A DNA stretch of 10,168 bases, from NCBI GenBank assembly GCA_028565635.1, contig JAOXYB010066968.1, forward strand, positions 1 through 10,168. Reading direction: 5' to 3'. Source of the stretch: Phoronis ovalis (lineage: Eukaryota > Phoronida > Phoronidae). Shown piece by piece: positions 9,901-10,168 of this stretch. The notes under the pieces are model-generated. The model worked only from the letters and a program-made list of their open reading frames with translations, did not search any database and was not told the origin of the DNA. The position numbers and the translations under genes are program-made. The number at the start of each line of letters is the position of its first letter. The stretch's first letter is position 1.

Positions 9901-10090
9901 TGTGGTTCAGGTAGATTCTCCAAAATAGTGTGGCCACATAATAATGATTCTACTTGCACTCTTTGTTGAGCACTTAAATCTTTATAGCGGAACGGGGCTT
10001 CTTTTTTTTCTTGTTCCTGGACTGATAACTCGATCTCATTTATTTGTGTTGGATAAATGTCATAACTACGAACACAGAAGTTTGTAGGAG
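2409..10090 (-). CDS. NWD2: NWD2-like NACHT and WD-repeat protein, 5'-partial, six exons in window
   Basis: Join of 10090..9860, 9532..9444, 9103..8987, 8487..8301, 7515..7390 and 6991..2409, giving 1776 residues plus TAA. Every junction is GT-AG and the frame is kept (intron phases 1, 0, 0, 1, 1). Numbering from the first full codon: DUF4062-like module with R-V-Y-L-S-S-N-Y-T-D (68-77), V-D-L-R-W-G (108-113), G-Q-K-Y-G-Y (149-154) and W-Y-K-K-D-E-N (186-192); NACHT with Walker A GEAGCGKT (423-430) and Walker B LIVLDSIDQLS (514-524); winged-helix/helical region (about 654-779) with A-D-Y-Y-L-G-I-W; WD array (about 951-1683); charged tail ending C-V-I-Q. Known human NWD2 is about 1740 residues with the same order, so little is missing at the N-terminus. 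STAND NTPases of this type are ligand-gated ATPase switches; the ligand and effect here are unknown. NWD1 is the alternative name; overall length and the helical region favour NWD2. The initiating exon lies beyond the right edge. Confidence 0.85.
2412..2423 (-). other. C-terminal CaaX-like tetrapeptide C-V-I-Q
   Basis: The last four codons before TAA are TGC GTA ATT CAG, giving cysteine, two aliphatic residues and glutamine, which fits the CaaX prenylation consensus; Q at the last position is compatible with farnesyltransferase. The preceding tail is flexible-looking and charged (E-E-E-R-K-R-P-P then N-K-V-D-S-S-R-A), and so exposed. There is no nearby second cysteine for palmitoylation. Confidence 0.5.
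2691..4889 (-). other. NWD2: Degenerate WD-repeat array within the NWD2-like protein
   Basis: Residues about 951-1683, room for some 14-17 repeats or two propellers. Canonical WD-type ends are few: H-L-W-D-V, L-G-I-W-N-A and I-Q-V-W-N-L. Others have diverged (K-L-Y-D-V, A-K-V-L-N-M, E-I-H-I-L-R, R-V-M-I-F-T), and most inner strands keep the hydrophobic-small pattern, for example Y-I-A-T-G-S-C-D-G and T-I-A-V-A-C-H-D-G. By family analogy this is the ligand-sensing part that holds NACHT inactive. The repeat count is an estimate from length. Confidence 0.75.
6003..6491 (-). other. NWD2: NACHT NTPase domain within the NWD2-like protein
   Basis: Residues about 417-579. Walker A GEAGCGKT (bases 6450-6473) binds the nucleotide phosphates. 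Walker B LIVLDSIDQLS (6168-6200) has the Mg-coordinating aspartate and a second acidic residue three places on; a glutamine stands where many NACHT proteins have E in D-x-x-D-E. As far as I recall, NWD2-type proteins also have a Q next to an acidic residue here, so this is probably a family trait rather than damage. N-V-K-I-I-V-T-T-S (residues 542-550) fits the sensor-1 strand. Confidence 0.9.
6992..7389 (-). other. Intron, 398 bases, phase 1
   Basis: Donor GTAAGA, acceptor TTTTGTAG on the minus strand. AT-rich; nothing else recognised inside. Confidence 0.88.
7390..7515 (-). CDS. NWD2: NWD2-like exon 5 in window
   Basis: 126 bases between acceptor GATTTGTAG and donor TCGG|GTAAGA, phase 1 at both ends, so skipping it would keep the frame and remove 42 residues. 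It encodes a helical linker (K-L-W-W-D-T-E-D-K-L, then A-K-T-A-V, then L-D-E-L-R-R-S) that ends the N-terminal module and leads to NACHT. Confidence 0.88.
7516..8300 (-). other. Intron, 785 bases, phase 1, with a more complex central segment
   Basis: Donor GTAATT, acceptor ATTTGTAG. This is the longest intron in the window. Its middle (about 7790-8100) is less AT-rich and of higher complexity than the rest and has a short inverted repeat GTAGAC-CAC-GTCTAC (7931-7945). It could be an old transposon fragment, but I found no terminal repeats or coding remnant. A 66-codon plus-strand open frame at 8104-8304 is low-complexity and not a gene. Confidence 0.88.
8301..8487 (-). CDS. NWD2: NWD2-like exon 4 in window
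   Basis: 187 bases between acceptor TCTAATACAG and donor TTAG|GTAATT, entering in phase 0 and leaving in phase 1. It encodes A-F-L-G-Q-K-Y-G-Y-V-P-L-P, the conserved strand and turn typical of NWD1/NWD2/TEP1 proteins, then L-D-D-W-Y-K-K-D-E-N, the W-Y-x-x-D-E-N motif of the same family, ending in a V-L-Q-P-I segment. Confidence 0.92.
8563..8689. repeat. Inverted repeat pair in intron, possible decayed MITE
   Basis: TCCAGAAAAAAC (8563-8574) faces GTTTTTTTCTGGA (8677-8689), the same sequence inverted except for one extra base in the homopolymer, about 100 bases apart. The region between has GGATCTAGGAGGG, more G-rich than the surrounding intron. This could be the remains of a small inverted-repeat element. 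The short, A-run-based arms make chance a real alternative. Confidence 0.35.
8648..8681. repeat. Perfect 11-bp hairpin in intron
   Basis: AAAACTTGCAT (8648-8658) and ATGCAAGTTTT (8671-8681) are exact reverse complements around a 12-base loop. The right arm overlaps the right end of the longer inverted pair at 8563-8689, so the two structures are alternatives. No RNA gene is suggested. Confidence 0.6.
8987..9103 (-). CDS. NWD2: NWD2-like exon 3 in window (V-D-L-R-W-G motif)
   Basis: 117 bases, exactly 39 codons, between acceptor ACACTACAG and donor ATG|GTATTC, both phase 0. It encodes I-V-D-L-R-W-G-L, the signature strand of the NWD/TEP1-type N-terminal module, then a helix with V-C-L-Q-E-I-L and the lead-in to the next strand, G-P-H-F-M. 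Confidence 0.92.
9104..9443 (-). other. Intron, 340 bases, phase 0
   Basis: Donor GTACAG, acceptor AACACTACAG. AT-rich; a slightly more complex patch at about 9190-9270. Nothing else recognised. Confidence 0.9.
9444..9532 (-). CDS. NWD2: NWD2-like exon 2 in window
   Basis: 89 bases between acceptor TTTGAATTTAG and donor CAG|GTACAG. The split codon GAT completes the motif Y-L-S-S-N-Y-T-D. It then encodes A-I-E-E-R-N-A-L-M and P-K-L-K-E-Y-C, the E-R-N-x-L helix that typically follows the first strand in DUF4062/NWD-type N-terminal modules. Ends in phase 0. Confidence 0.9.
9533..9859 (-). other. Intron, 327 bases, phase 1
   Basis: Donor GTATAA, acceptor TTTGAATTTAG. AT-rich; the open frame that runs from the exon into it on the minus strand ends without any protein-like content. 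Nothing else recognised. Confidence 0.88.
9860..10090 (-). CDS. NWD2: NWD2-like exon 1 in window (start of DUF4062-like module)
   Basis: Bounded upstream by the acceptor TTTATTTATTTCAG (minus strand) and downstream by ACAG|GTATAA. It opens with two bases of a split codon and ends in phase 1. It encodes an acidic/glutamine-rich lead-in (residues 1-65, including Q-E-Q-E-K-K-E and L-S-A-Q-Q-R) with no recognised domain, then the first strand of the module, R-V-Y-L-S-S-N-Y-T. An ATG at 10121 is in frame across the acceptor and would add a hydrophobic leader, M-V-I-V-L-F-L-F-I-S, but the acceptor is strong and the leader is largely the pyrimidine tract translated, so I prefer splicing. Confidence 0.75.
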
Positions 10091-10168
10091 CTGAAATAAA
10101 TAAAAATAATACAATGACCATTACTGGAATTAAGTTGTTATCTATTTTCTGTTGGCATATATATATAA
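10091..10168 (-). other. 3' end of the upstream intron, running off the window
   Basis: Strong pyrimidine-rich acceptor TTTATTTATTTCAG directly before the exon that ends at 10090. A short (AT)n run sits at the window edge. The first coding exon and promoter must lie further right. Confidence 0.7.

Overview
The window looks like AT-rich nuclear DNA from a metazoan. It carries a vertebrate-type NACHT/WD-repeat gene broken by several short GT-AG introns (327-785 bases), with no sign of prokaryotic gene packing. A marine invertebrate, perhaps a lophotrochozoan such as a mollusc, fits the gene family and intron size, but the sequence alone cannot fix the phylum.

Layout. Bases 1-600 hold at most the tail of an unidentified plus-strand gene: an open frame from the window edge and a candidate last exon at 494-556. 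Bases 613-969 are a small non-autonomous transposon with 46-bp imperfect terminal inverted repeats. Inside it are a 29-34 bp tandem repeat and a CpG-rich patch. Bases 970-2408 are AT-rich and non-coding, with polyadenylation-like signals for both directions. This suggests two convergent genes whose 3' ends meet here.

From 2409 to the right edge the minus strand carries one gene. I rebuilt six exons (10090..9860, 9532..9444, 9103..8987, 8487..8301, 7515..7390, 6991..2409) with GT-AG borders and intact reading frame. They encode 1776 residues of a NWD2-like (KIAA1239-like) STAND NTPase, with the 5' end missing. The order is an N-terminal DUF4062-like module (R-V-Y-L-S-S then V-D-L-R-W-G), a NACHT NTPase with a clear P-loop, a winged-helix/helical region, a long array of degenerate WD repeats, and a charged tail ending in a CaaX-like C-V-I-Q. 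The N-terminal module is spread over small exons, while NACHT, WD array and tail sit in one 4.58-kb terminal exon.

By family analogy the protein would be a signal-responsive oligomerising ATPase: WD propellers sense, NACHT switches, and the N-terminal module is the effector or adaptor. Its actual role is not readable from the sequence.
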